DNA of 64,000 nt from positions 31,672,001 through 31,736,000 of the forward strand of contig CM066993.1 of assembly GCA_033977485.1 (NCBI GenBank). Reading direction: 5' to 3'. The DNA is from Hydrangea macrophylla (taxonomy: Eukaryota > Streptophyta > Magnoliopsida > Cornales > Hydrangeaceae). The position numbers and the translations under genes are program-made. Positions 36,806 through 48,668 of this stretch are shown here, piece after piece (position 1 is the first letter of the stretch; the number at the start of each line of letters is the position of its first letter). Below the pieces are notes generated by a model. It had not been told where the DNA came from, made no database searches, and saw nothing but the letters and a program-made list of their open reading frames with translations.

Positions 36806-37160
36806 AGCTTCTCATCCCGTTTGGGAATCTTTGAGAGTATTATCACTTTGCACCGCCAAACTTCTCACTTATTTGAAAGAAATCTTAGAAGTTTCAATTT
36901 AGTCCAAAACCAAAGTGGGGTTATAAAGTATCCACTTTTGAACCACATATGTGTAAAGTGAAAATGAGCCTAATCACAAGGAGTAACATGTAATTAACCA
37001 CCACTGTACCAACTGACAGAACCAGACCAAGTCGGTCGACTTTGGTCGGTTTACATGAAGGGGCAATTTGTTTCGGTTTATTCTGTGAAATTTTAATTCT
37101 CGGTTCGCTAGCAATTCGTGGTTATTTTATTTAGAATGTGTATATATATATATATATATT

Positions 37161-37341
37161 AGTCAAGCTCTAAAGAGGGCGTCCTCTCTTTATTAAAGAG
37201 AGAGTCTCTATTTTGGCCATCGGATCGTGTTTTCATTAATGACAGTTTTGTCATTTTATAGTTTTTAAACACGATCTAACGGCCAAAACAGATGTCCTCT
37301 CTTTAATAAAGAGAGGGCGCTCTCTTTAGAGAATCTTTGAT
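37161..37341. mobile_element. Foldback MITE with CTCTCTTTATTAAAGAG arms
   Basis: About 40-base arms with core CGTCCTCTCTTTATTAAAGA at the left and its near complement at the right surround a centre containing CATCGGATCGTGTTTTCATT. Arms and centre would fold into a long hairpin. Confidence 0.7.
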
Positions 37342-37997
37342 ACACTTTAAAGTTCATTTCTCTCAAGACTTCCTCTCTCTTCATTCACGGCCCATTACCC
37401 CCCCCCCCCCCCCCCCCCCCCACTCTCAACACTTATCATCCCTAACCCAATAACCCTAGCCACTCCACCACCTTCCCTAACCCTAGTCGCACACCACAAC
37501 TACTACACTCCCTAACCCTACCAGCCACCACCACCACTATCCATAACCCCAAGCACTCCACCATCATCCCTAACTTTACCCACCACCACCACCACCACCA
37601 CCACCACCACCCTCCCTAACCCTAGCAGCTCCAGCTTTCCCTAATACAAAGTCCAAGCCCCTCTATATTCCCCCAATTGAAACCATTCAAAATCTAGAGT
37701 TCAACACAAATGAGAAACCCTAGAGTCCTTTCATTCCTTTCTCTTCAATTTTTCATGTTCTCACAATAGTGATCTTCAATCTTCATACGTTTTATGGCCT
37801 CTCGATTCCTAGATCTTAATCTGTGAAAGGAAATCATCAAAAACCCTCAAAATCTTCTTGATCTCGATCTCGATCTGTGGAAGGAAAGCATCAAAAACCC
37901 TCAATCTTTTTTTTTTTAATCCTGATTTGGATCTCGATAGTACGATGAGTCGAACACAAGGCATTTTTCTTATCTCTCTACACTTGATCTCATCTCA

Positions 37998-38053
<56 letters not shown>

Positions 38054-38991
38054 CTCGATTCTTCTTTGTGATTTTCTCTCTGTGCTTCATTTGATTTAAC
38101 ATTTAAATTTTGGGTTTGTGATTTGCGAGCATGATTTGTGTGCGTGATTTTCTTTATTCTCTTATTTTTCTTTGTCTTTTCGGTTACTAACTGGAACAAC
38201 CGCCCCTACATTGGTTTGCGTTACACAAACTTTTTTTCGGTGTTGGTCGGAATCAGTTGCATTTTGAGAGAACTGACTTGGTTGGTTTGATTGGGATATA
38301 GACTCCAAAATCGACTGAATCGAACATATTACACCCCTACATGAAGGATGGTTTTATATTTATTTTTATTGTTATTTTTATTTTTATTTTCATTTTTTAT
38401 TTTTTATATTTTATTATATAAGATTTCAATTGTTTTTCAGAAAGAAGAGACGAGTGGGAAAAAGTGGGGGTAAAGTAATCTGGCTTGTCTCTAGGTATAG
38501 CTAAAATACACGTACCTTCCCTACGGTATCAAAAATTACACTGACCTCCCTTGAGGTTTATAATTGTGCAACACTGACCTCCCTTGAGGTTTTTTTAAAA
38601 CAACACTCTTACCCTTACTGAACTAATAAAAAAAGTTAAAAAAATAAGGGTAAATTACCTCCTTAACTATGACTCATTTTTTACTTAGTACCCTAAACAT
38701 TTTTACTTGACAATCGACCCTGTATTACTAGTTAACAAACTTTTAACATGTGACACAAGACATTATTTTATATGACCAAAGTGCCCCTCATATGGGAGTT
38801 AAACTTTTCGGACAAATTTTTCCCTCTAAGAATTCAACTTGAATCTCTATGTAGATATGTGTGGGACATACGGGTCACCCACATATCGTTGGACCGGGCC
38901 CAACGGGCATTAGGCTCCAAAAAATTCTAAGGGGATTAAGATTAGGAGTCTTGAGTCATGTTTATATATTTGTGTGTATATATATGTATAC
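37342..38991. other. Intergenic DNA with microsatellites
   Basis: Contains a 24-base C run (37398-37421), (CCA)n near 37589-37612, (CT)n(CA)n near 37998-38051, and a MITE-like TGACCTCCCTTGAGGTTT direct repeat near 38550-38600. No gene recognised. Confidence 0.5.
37398..37421. repeat. Poly(C) tract, 24 bases
   Basis: Uninterrupted C run followed by CCCTAACCC-like and (CCA)n sequence. Confidence 0.9.
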
Positions 38992-39170
38992 AGAACACTT
39001 CTAGTATGGACACCATTACTTTATTAAGTTAAGGACTTTTGTTTTTTGCCGTAAGATCATCGCTTTAATAAGTGAAATGACAACAGTACCCTTAATAAAT
39101 AATCGATCTAACGGCAGGGACAGAAGTCCTTAACTTAATAAAGTAAGGGCGCCCTTACTAGAAGTGTTCT
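38992..39170. mobile_element. Foldback MITE with AGAACACTTCTAGTA ends
   Basis: AGAACACTTCTAGTATGGAC at the left pairs with GCCCTTACTAGAAGTGTTCT at the right, with inner arms around CTTTATTAAGTTAAGGACTT. Flanks are both ATATATGTATA, so the duplication is uninformative. Confidence 0.7.
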
Positions 39171-39554
39171 ATATATGTATATATCACACATACTTATAGG
39201 TTACACCTATCAACAAGAAAGAGCCGGTCCTCTCTCTCACATTTGTTTCTCTCTCTAAGCCAAATCAACTAAAAGGCTTGGGATTTAGTGTGTGGACATA
39301 AGTAGGTAGACTCTAGTTGCCTTCTTCGCAATCTCTCACGCATCAAAGGACGTACACGGAAGCCGTAAGGGGCAGCAACCCTTCGTGGGTTTCAGGGGCT
39401 AGTAATAATGCTGTTTTAACGATCCGTCGGGTTTTCTCCGTTTGGTATGCCCTATTGTAATACCCTATATCTTGGAAGGTAATTTATTGAATAAGACCTT
39501 GTATTTCTTCTTTAATGTATGTATGAGCTTTACCCTAACTATTGCTGAACTTTG

Positions 39555-39792
39555 TGTCCCAATCGATTGGACTATGTTACCAATCGATTTCCTTATCTTA
39601 ATTGTTTCCCAATTAATTGGAAACTTTACCAATCAATTGACATGTTAACTGCCTCAACCCAATCCATTGAACTTTATACTAATCGATTGGAGTAATAGAT
39701 ACCAACCCCCAATCGTTTGGACCTTTATCCCAATCGATTGCATGTTTCCTACCTACCCCAATCAATTGGATCAATTTCCAATCGATTGCCAT
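39555..39792. repeat. Array of CCAATCGATTGG words (U3 position)
   Basis: About ten near-palindromic words, from CCAATCGATTGG to AATTAATTGG, AATCAATTGG and AATCGTTTGG, are spaced roughly 20-35 bases apart in otherwise unique sequence. They sit about 100-340 bases into the LTR. Confidence 0.8.
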
Positions 39793-39897
39793 TAATAGAT
39801 TTTGATACTCTTAGTTGGCTGAGGAAAGGCCATGTGATCCACTATTTCTCTACATATATGAGACGTTTTATCTCATTTCTAGTTTCTGGAAACTGTT

Positions 39898-40103
39898 AGA
39901 GAGAGAGAGAGAGAACTTGTTTTATACACACACACACACACACACTCATATATGCATAAACACATCCATATATCTGTACACTCACACACACACACACACA
40001 CATACACACACACAAAAAGAGAAGGATAAGAACCAAGAGAAGAAGAGAAGAAGAATAAACAGAAATAAAGAAAGAATGAGAAAGAAAATAGAAGAGAAAA
40101 AGG

Positions 40104-40181
<78 letters not shown>

Positions 40182-40200
40182 TGTGTGTGAGAGAGAGAGC
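39898..40200. repeat. Dense microsatellite block
   Basis: (GA)n, two (AC)n tracts, (TA)n and a long (GA)n occur in succession inside the LTR leader. ORFs on both strands here are artefacts. Confidence 0.95.
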
Positions 40201-41548
40201 CAACCATTGAAGCTTCAAACTTCACCAATACCTCCACACACTGCCTAGCATCCTAAGGTAAGTTTTAAACTCACTGGGTAGCCTCGTGTTGATGTTTATA
40301 CATGTTCAAAAGAAGGAAAGACGTGTTACATGTCTTTTCCCAATATTATGTTGCTAGACTATAGTCTTTGGGAAGAAGACGTAATTGGGACTTTTCCCAA
40401 TCGATTAGCATCATTGTTAACCCAATCGATTGGCAATTTATCGCAATCAATTGGTATTGTTTGAGACAAAATTGATTGCACTTTTTTCTAATCGATTGTT
40501 GTTTTATCCCAATCGATTAGACCCATGTCTCAATCGATTGGTAGTTATAAATTGTTGATATTTCCTGTTACGTATGTTATGAACTTCTTAGTTGTTTAAA
40601 TAATATTCCGTGATCCCCCTGCATGAAATTCTATTGTACTAAGAGATAATGAGACTCCGTAGTGTAGTAACGTTAAGGATAACATGTTGTAGTTTCGTAA
40701 CATTAGTTAATGTACCAGCCAGGTATCGATTTGGGTTATCGTTCATTTTATTTAGAGTAGTCAGGTCACATGTGAATTGTCATGTATCAGTGTTAGTATG
40801 GATCTAAGTAGGTTTGCTAAGATTTGGGAATCATGCGTGGGTGGGCCTTGGTCTTTAATATGTCCTTAAAAACAGTGGACCGTGCATATGTCCTTAAAAG
40901 CGATGGACTGGACTAAGTAGCCCTAAGATAGACTGATAATCCATTAATATGTCCTTATATGTCCTTAAAAGTGATGGATCAGGATCACTAGTAGATTACG
41001 AAAAGTCATGTCAGTAGAATGATGTACCTTTGCTCAAAGCGTTGTATCCTTGAAATGTGGTGGATTGTGCACATGTTCTTAACAACTGGGGATGGATTGA
41101 CGTGGTGTCCATGATATGCGGTGGACTATGAATATGTTCTTAAAAGTGGTGGACCAGGATCGGTAGTAGTTTACGAGAAGTCATGTCAATAAAACGATGT
41201 ACCTTTGCTCAAAGCGTGTCCCTGAAATGCGGTGGACTGTGCATATGTTCTTAATAGCAGGGGACAGACTGACGTGGTGACCGTGACATGTGGTGGACTA
41301 TGAATATGTTTGTAAAAGTGGTGAACGGAGTAAAGGTGTATCCATAGTAGTATTACTGTCAAGTTTGTTCTTCGATCAATATAGTGTAGTCGATCTTTGT
41401 GTACCAAGACGTTAGCAATCGTTTAATGATAACATTGAATAAAGAGAAAATACTATTAGTATAACTAAAACTTATTATGTTTAGTAATCAGACATGTGTT
41501 GCCTTAAGACTCTAGTTTCTTTGTTTACATTCCATACTTGATTGTAAT

Positions 41549-44151
41549 TGTAATACCTTGTATTTTCATTGTACTTTTATACTACTTTTGATAAAATAAG
41601 ATTCAATATGTTGGTATTTACAGTTCCTGTAATTTCAGTCTTCATCGATTGAATTTCTCTCAATCGATCGAACTTATGTTTCTTCAATCGATCGAACCTA
41701 CTTTGATCGCTTAAAACTGTGCCGACCTGAATTTAATGACGTGTCCCCTTTCTCAAGTGATTGAACACATTTCAATCGATCAAACCCTGACCGACCTATT
41801 CTCAATCGATCGAAAATGGCTCGATCAATCGAACTTACTAATTTTAGTTTACGTGTTTTGCCACCTACACCCTCCTTCTTTGCCTATATATATGTATCAC
41901 CCACATACACACACATGTTTGGCTGGTTTTGAGAGAGTTAGAGAGAGATATTTATACCATTTTCTACACATACACACACACACACACACTTATATATATA
42001 TATCCACACATACCCGTATATATATATACAAACACTTTCTCACATACTCTCGGTGCTGGGAGAATAGAAGGAGAGGAAGGAGAAGAAGATGATAGATGAT
42101 AGAGAGAAGGAAAAAGAGAAAGAGAGGAGGAGACTGCCCTAAGCTCACCCGCGGCCACCCCACACGTCGCCGACATTACCGATGTTAACGATGAGTGCCT
42201 ATACTCACTTAGTAACGTAGCTATGTATGTATACATGTGTTTCAACAAGCAAGAAAGGACCCCAAACGTATGAAGAAGGTCCAGTTCAATATGAGAAGAA
42301 AACTAACTCTCAATCGATTGAACTGATTTTGAGCGATTGAACATAGACATACCTCAATTGATCGAACATTATTCAATCGATCAAACTTTAATTTCCTCAA
42401 TCGATCAAACATCATTTTTGTCAGTCAATCAAATTGACTCCGATCGATCGAACCTAGCTTTACCTCAATCGATCGAATTTAATAGAATGTAAAATGTTTA
42501 GTTTGTTTATATTCAATAAACTGTTAACCTGTATATTATTGTGTGTTGATTGGTAGAAGCTGTATCAGAATAATACACATGTGAAATTATGGACTTAATG
42601 CATTGAAATAGTGGAACCAATTATATAGTGATGGTATAATGTTGTTAATCGAATTGAGAAGCCGATGTGCATAGTACTGGGTCTATCGACCACAGAGGTC
42701 AATACTATTTATGATTGGTACGTGGGAAATGCGATCGTGAAGATCATATAATGTGGGTTGGGGTATATTTATATTGCCTTAGTCCATGGGAGAGACTAAG
42801 GGATATATTAGTGGTATTGCATTAGTCCATGGGAGAGACTAAGGGGTACATATTATAGAAATAGATGAGAGGTTGTGATTACCTATATTGCCTTAGTCCA
42901 TGAGAGAGACTATGGGATATACTAGTGGGATCGCCTTAGTCCATACGAGAGACTAAGGGATATAGTGGTGATGTCGCTTTAGTCCATGAGAGAGACTAAA
43001 GGATATACTTGTAGTATTGCCTTAGCCCACTGGAGAGACTAATGGATACATAGTTATGGGAATGGTAATGGGCTAGCATCCTGGTCCGATAGAGGCTAAC
43101 AGAATGTCGTCTTAGTTTATGACCGAGACAAGAGAGATCCAAAAGAGACTAAGGGCATGGTCACGTTAGTCCAAGACTGAGACTAAGGGTTATGTCAATG
43201 CTATCATCTGAATCCGACAGAGGGTAAAGGAATATTATCTTAGTCCATGACTGGGATGGGAAGTTTGAATAGAGGGTATAGGAATATGTCACTTTAGTCC
43301 ATGACCGAGATTAAGAGGGATATATCTTGAACTTAGTCCGATAGAGATTAAATGAATATCACTTTAGTCCATGACTGAGAAGGTGGATCCTACGGAGGCT
43401 AAGGGATATGTCACTTTAAACCATGATTCGGGGGTTAAGAGGTATACATTATAAAAGGAATTATGATATTATTGATTACTGTAGTATTACTGAGTGCAGT
43501 GATATTGCTGAGTGCTATGATATTGCTGAGTGCAGTGGTATGGTGAAGCTAAGTGCAGTAGTATAGCGGAGCTGAGAGCTATAGTATGTCAGGTCAGCGT
43601 GCCGTATTATATTAGGGCAGGTTGGCCGAAACGTTAGGCCTATGTGTCGGGATTTGACAGGCCGTAGGTATGGGACTACATGTTTGATTAATGGGGACCC
43701 AAAAATCTACGTTTATGCCGCTGGATATTCGACATCCAGTTGGCCAGGGTTATGAGCATATAGGATATGCATACATGGATAGGAGCTACGAGGATGGAGC
43801 TTATGATGATGGAGGCTATGCTGGTGCTGACTACTACGCAAGCTGAAGACTTGGAGCTTGCCGTAGATAGTTTATGCTTATGTTTTTAGAGACTGTTGTA
43901 ATAGTTAAGTTTGTAATCGGTATATGTTGCCGTAATACTTTATTTATGTTTCTGCAGACATTCATGGTTTTGAATACTTAGTTTTGAACTCTGATTTTAT
44001 ATATCGACCTTAGAACTTTCCAATGCCTGGTTTGAATCATTACTCTGGTGGTTAGACTTTGGGATGGACAATATGGTGACTTTCAACTGTCATGGCCTAC
44101 GGGTCCAAAAAGGAATTTATTTTCTCTATTTTTGCTACTGCGGGTGTGACA
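41549..44151 (+). mobile_element. Solo LTR with TSD GTAAT
   Basis: Starts TGTAATACCTTG and ends GGGTGTGACA. It is flanked by perfect GTAAT duplications (41544-41548, 44152-44156). Inside are TCAATCGATCGAAC-type words (41640-41830), a TATATATATG promoter-like box near 41884, a leader with AC/TA repeats, a second word array (42310-42480), and degenerate repeats of CCTTAGTCCATGGGAGAGAC type (about 42775-43440). With no internal domains and one LTR, it is best read as a recombination product. Confidence 0.82.
42775..43440 (+). repeat. Degenerate tandem repeats (TTAGTCCATGRGAGAGACTAAGG)
   Basis: More than ten copies of a unit of variable length (roughly 40-65 bases), each centred on TTAGTCCATG-GAGACTAAGG, itself partly palindromic (CTTAGTC/GACTAAG). 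Confidence 0.75.
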
Positions 44152-45461
44152 GTAATAGTTAGCAACTTTAAGTTATATTTTGTCACACCTTGAAGTAGCA
44201 AAAATAGAGAAAATAAAATTCCTTTTTGGGTCCGTAGGCATGACTGGTGAGGTCACTAAATTGTCTACACCACACAGTTCTTAATCAATAAATAATAAGG
44301 GAACATTAATGGAAACCAAACTGATCATAATATAACATCACTCGAGATATTACAACATCGACTGGAAATAGAGATAAACTAAAGTCTGAGGGCAACATAT
44401 GCCTATTTATAAAACATACTAATAATTGTCGATAACATAAAGAGAAACTATAGTGTATTCTATTCTTCAGCTAGCATATACGCAGTCGTCGACATAGTAG
44501 TCCTCCTCATCATATCCATCCTCGGTGGCACCACCCTCTGCGTAATTGCCCTATGGGTAGTAGCTATCATTGTAGCTTTGTTACCTACATTGTCAAGAAC
44601 AGGGTAGTTTGGATGGAGAATGTCCAGGCATAAAAGGCCGTCATCTTATTGAAAGCTGAGTGAGTATAGAACTAATAAAGTACCAAAGACATAAAGTAGT
44701 TACAAGTGTATGTAAGGACATAGTTCTACAATAGTATCTTTACTTATTAATACATTCGTTATCCGATTCCACATCTTATGATACAAGAACCTATCGTAAC
44801 TGACTGATTGATGAACATATGCAATAGTAATACTCTTGAATACACCAATGCTATATCCACTGCTTTTAAGAACATATTCACAGTCTACCGCATGTCATGG
44901 ATACCACGTTAGTCCATCCCCCACTTTTAAGAACATATGCACAGTCTACCGCATGTTAGGGATTTAATACTTCAAGTAAAGACACATCAATTCTATTGCC
45001 ATACCTTAACGGCGTCTACCAGTAATCTTGGTCCACCACTTTTAAGGACATATGGTTGGATTACCATCTATCTTAGAGCTAACCAGTCCGGTCTATCGCT
45101 TTTAATTGGGATAAAAGCAGTAACATTCGATTGGGAAAAGTCTAATCAATTGGATCACAATCAATACCAATCGATTGCAAACTTTTGCAATCGATTGGGA
45201 GTCATACCATGTTAATCGATTAGGTCCAGCTCATTAGCAATCGATTGGGAAAAACCCCAATCGATTAGGACTTCATCTTCTTCCCAAAGACTGGCAGTCC
45301 AGAATTTAGAAGCCCGAGGGACGTGTTTTGCTATGCCTTTCCTTCTTAAAACCATGTAAAACATCATATGAATGAGACCAAGTGAGCTTAAGACTCACCT
45401 CTAGTGTGTGCTTGTATGTGTGGGGATATGGAAGCTTGAACCTTTCTCTATCCTCTTTCCT

Positions 45462-45472
<11 letters not shown>

Positions 45473-45500
<28 letters not shown>
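45473..45500. repeat. (CTAT)n microsatellite
   Basis: About seven perfect tetranucleotide units followed by a CT-rich stretch. Confidence 0.95.
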
Positions 45501-45711
45501 CTCTTTCTCTCTCTCCTCTGTCTCTCTCTTTATCTTCTATCTTTCTTTTATTCCCCTTTTCCTCTGCCCAAACAATGTGTATATAGATATGTATGGGTGT
45601 AAATAAATAAATATATATATATATATCTCCTCTCTATCCCAAATTCTGTCAAAAGACCCATACCCCACGAAACCTCTTAGATGTATATATATATCAAAGG
45701 AAATTGTCAAG

Positions 45712-47769
45712 TGTCAACACCCCATGCAAACTTGGAGACCAGTTGTTACACATGTCTCGGAAAACACAATCATATTAAATGCATAATTGACATTTCTGGA
45801 AGTTATTAATGTTAATTAATAATTAAGATGAGGTTGACTGTAGGTCAACGATGAGTGTAATTCATGAGAGAATTCATGTGATTAAATGACATTTACACGA
45901 TTTAAATGTTATTTGATGTACCTGGTAATTATGAATAATAATTTTACCTGTGTAGTGTGCTTTCTAATAGTTTTGATCTTGATAAAGACCATTTTGAACA
46001 AATTAGAGATAACCGCTATGATACATTACATAAAGGGTAGGTTATCTAGAAATTCCACGAAATTAGCTTTCGGAACGTAATTACAGACCTAAACGAAACT
46101 TAGACGAAAACTTTTATAATTTATAGTTTTCACTCGTGAAGCAATGAAATAGACGTGTAAGACGCTTCGCGGGAATAAATAGAAGTTTTGAGAACTCGTG
46201 GGGAGTTAAACCTAATTTCCAAGAGTGTTGCCTATATATAGTAAGTTCCTAGATATTTTCATAAATATCTTCGAAACTAAAGTTGGGGCAGCTTAGGAGA
46301 TTTTGGGGTTTTGGTTGCTTCGGATTTCTCGATGCCAATCGATGAACTTTTGCCCGTTTGTTTTCAACCAAATTTCATATTTGGATTCCTTGAGGCTTAA
46401 GCTTCATTTGATACATCTTAGGCCACGTTTGGCAAACTTTTATGAAAATCTTAATTTTGTGTTTTCTTGGTAAACGTGTCAAAACTCGTAGGTTTTGCGT
46501 ATAATAGGAGATTTAGCTTAGTATCGGTATTCATACGGTCCTCCTGAAATCTTAAGAGCGTAGCTTAAGGTATGAATTTCTACCGTATATTATATAGGAA
46601 TTTCCATGTTTTAATTATCAAAGGCGAAATTGTGATTCGAGCAATATTCATGTCTTAGTTTTAGGCGCGTTAATTATGCACACGAATAACTGTGAAAATC
46701 ATGTTTAATTGTTATGTGAGCATGCTAGATGACTATGTGGGTCAAAGGGGAGATTTGTACAATTTCATTTGGGGTAAGCTTCTCTATGTTTGAGAATTTA
46801 GTAGCGATGGCTACTGTGCATGGTTTAAGGCTTGGACTTGTCAGGGCACTTGGGATGCAACGATTGTAGGCTTGGACTAGCCGTGGCATCGCGGTTTAAG
46901 GCTTGGACTTGCCGCTACCGGATGATTGTGTATTTTCTCCCTAGAAACTATTTGATGTGATTCATGATATTCAAGCATGATTTTCCATAAGCATATGTTA
47001 GAAATTGTGTACTCAGCATATCATTGAGTAGTGGGGCTTTACTCCATTACAAGTGATAAGAGGAAATGGAAGGGGATGGGATGACGGGATTACCCTTGTA
47101 CATGTTTTTGGTTTCCATTTCCATGTTGTAATGATGAACCTTCGAGCAACTAGAACTATGGTTGTTTAACTTAGATTCTCATAATGGATTCGTAGTAATG
47201 TAATTATGTTTTAAAGATGTTGTAATGTTAGGATCTTTATGATTTGAGTCTAGTAGGTGTGGTTAAACCTTGAATGAGATTGAACAACCTTAGAAAGATG
47301 GAATTATGTAGAATGTGCAGTAATTGGCAAAACAGTCGACTGGACAAACTATTTAAACAAAACATCTTCTTCAGTTTTTCAGAAACCAGTCGACTGGAGT
47401 TGAAAAACAATCGACTAGATTTGAAAAACAATCGACTAGATTGTGTTTCAAAACAAGACTTTCTGTTCGTTTCTGTCCAGTTGACTGGAGGTTTGACACC
47501 ACAGTTGACTGGGTCTGGATTGGGCTGCTGAGCTGTGATGCCTTTGTGACCCCCAAAGCAGTCGACTGGGTCCCCGACACAGTTGATTGGTTTGATGCTT
47601 CCAAAATGAATCATTTCTTTAATTGTTCAAATAGAAAAAACTTTTTATAACTTTGATTTATGGATTCTACTAATCTTATTCCATTGCTAGTTAACTTTAA
47701 TTGATATGGATTAGCCTCGGTGGCATGCCATGTGTCCTATTTCCACGCGTAGGGGGATGGGTTGTGACA
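45712..47769 (-). mobile_element. Probable solo LTR with CAGTCGACTGG array
   Basis: On the minus strand it begins TGTCACAACCCATCC (47769) and ends GGGGTGTTGACA (45712). The flanks TCAAG (45707-45711) and CCAAG (47770-47774) match at four of five positions. About eight CAGTCGACTGG-type words lie at 47330-47590. Repeats of AGGCTTGGACTTG type lie at 46825-46915. No coding domain. Confidence 0.65.
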
Positions 47770-48057
47770 CCAAGTTCAGCTCCCGTCCATTCGATTTCCA
47801 TGACAATCGATTGGGCTCAAATATTTATGAAGGCAATTGATTGGGAAAGGGTAATCAATTGGTTATGTCGACAGAGTTCAATCGATTAGTATAGGATCAA
47901 TCGATTGGGATACCAAATTGGGTAATTGATTGGTCTTTATACCAATCAATTAGGACTCAAAATTCATCAAAGGTAAGATAAAGTCTCATACATACAAGAT
48001 TAAGTCATACATCCATTGTAATTTATTAATAAATATATATCAAAAAATACAGGGTAT

Positions 48058-48665
48058 TATATCATTCACCACTTATCAAAAGATTTTGTCCTTGAAATCT
48101 GAAGTAAGCATGGTTAAAACAAAAATGGGAACTTCTCTCGCATCTCTGACTTTAGCTCCCATGAAAATTTTCCTTCGTCGTGATGCTTCCATTGATCTTT
48201 ACTTGTGGCATCTCTTTGTTTATGAGCTTCTTGATTCCTCAGTCTAATATCTACACTTGAATCTTCTCGCTGGTTTTTCGTACCATTTCTAGCCCAAGAA
48301 GTTGAGTATCTCCGACTTCGGCCCAGCATAGAGGTGATAGGCAAGGTCTTCTGTACAAAGCTTCAATGGTACCATTCCTATGCTTGTGTGATAGCTATTG
48401 TTGTAGATGAACTCGATCAATGGCAGGTGCATCTCCCAAGAACTCTTAAAATTGATGACTCAAGTTCGTAGCATATCTTCTATCACTTAATTGACTCGTT
48501 CCATCTGACAGTCGGTATGCAGATGAAAGGTTGAACTCAAGTTCATTTTAGTTCCCATTGATGCCTGAAGACTCTTCCAAAAATCTGCTATGAAACGTGA
48601 ATCTCTATCCGACACGGCCAAAATAGGTATGCTGTATAGGCGCATGACTTGTTGTAGATGCATCT
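48058..48665 (-). pseudogene. Second chromovirus pol remnant
   Basis: The minus strand ends with KHHDEGKFSWELKSEMREKF, matching the chromodomain tail of the element at 12123-15921. Upstream sequence matches the integrase region there (for example GCCCAGCATAGAGGTGATAGG versus 12733-12755). Only the 3' end of pol is left; the rest is cut off at 48669. Confidence 0.8.
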
Positions 48666-48668
48666 GGC

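Larger units (their letters stand above)
39456..41548 (+). mobile_element. LTR-like unit with CCAATCGATTGG arrays
   Basis: Begins TGTAATACCC, the same LTR start as at 12116 (minus strand). About ten copies of CCAATCGATTGG or variants lie at 39555-39792, then a leader rich in GA/AC repeats, a second array of seven at 40390-40545, and diverged direct repeats of about 175 bases (40991-41330). Much of it matches the complement of 44700-45400. A solo LTR at 41549 interrupts it, so its 3' end is not seen. No coding domain. Confidence 0.55.
44181..48057 (-). mobile_element. Inverted LTR, interrupted by another LTR
   Basis: Its 3' end is at 44181 (+ strand TGTCACACCTTGAAGTAGC), 29 bases from the inverted 3' end of the solo LTR. 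It shares the GTAGCAAAAATAGAGAAAAT end and the AATCGATTGG words (45115-45270 and 47800-47950) with its relatives. Its 5' end, reading TATAATACCC on the minus strand near 48057, abuts chromovirus coding remnants, so it is the 3' LTR of that element. A second LTR is inserted at 45712-47769. Confidence 0.6.

Noticed and set aside
37440..37640. Telomere-like CCCTAA repeats
   Set aside because: Only scattered CCCTAACCC strings among CCA repeats; no perfect telomeric array.
39555..47590. The AATCGATTGG words as a CRISPR or restriction-related array
   Set aside because: Words are short, variable and irregularly spaced, with no associated genes; the LTR context explains their location.
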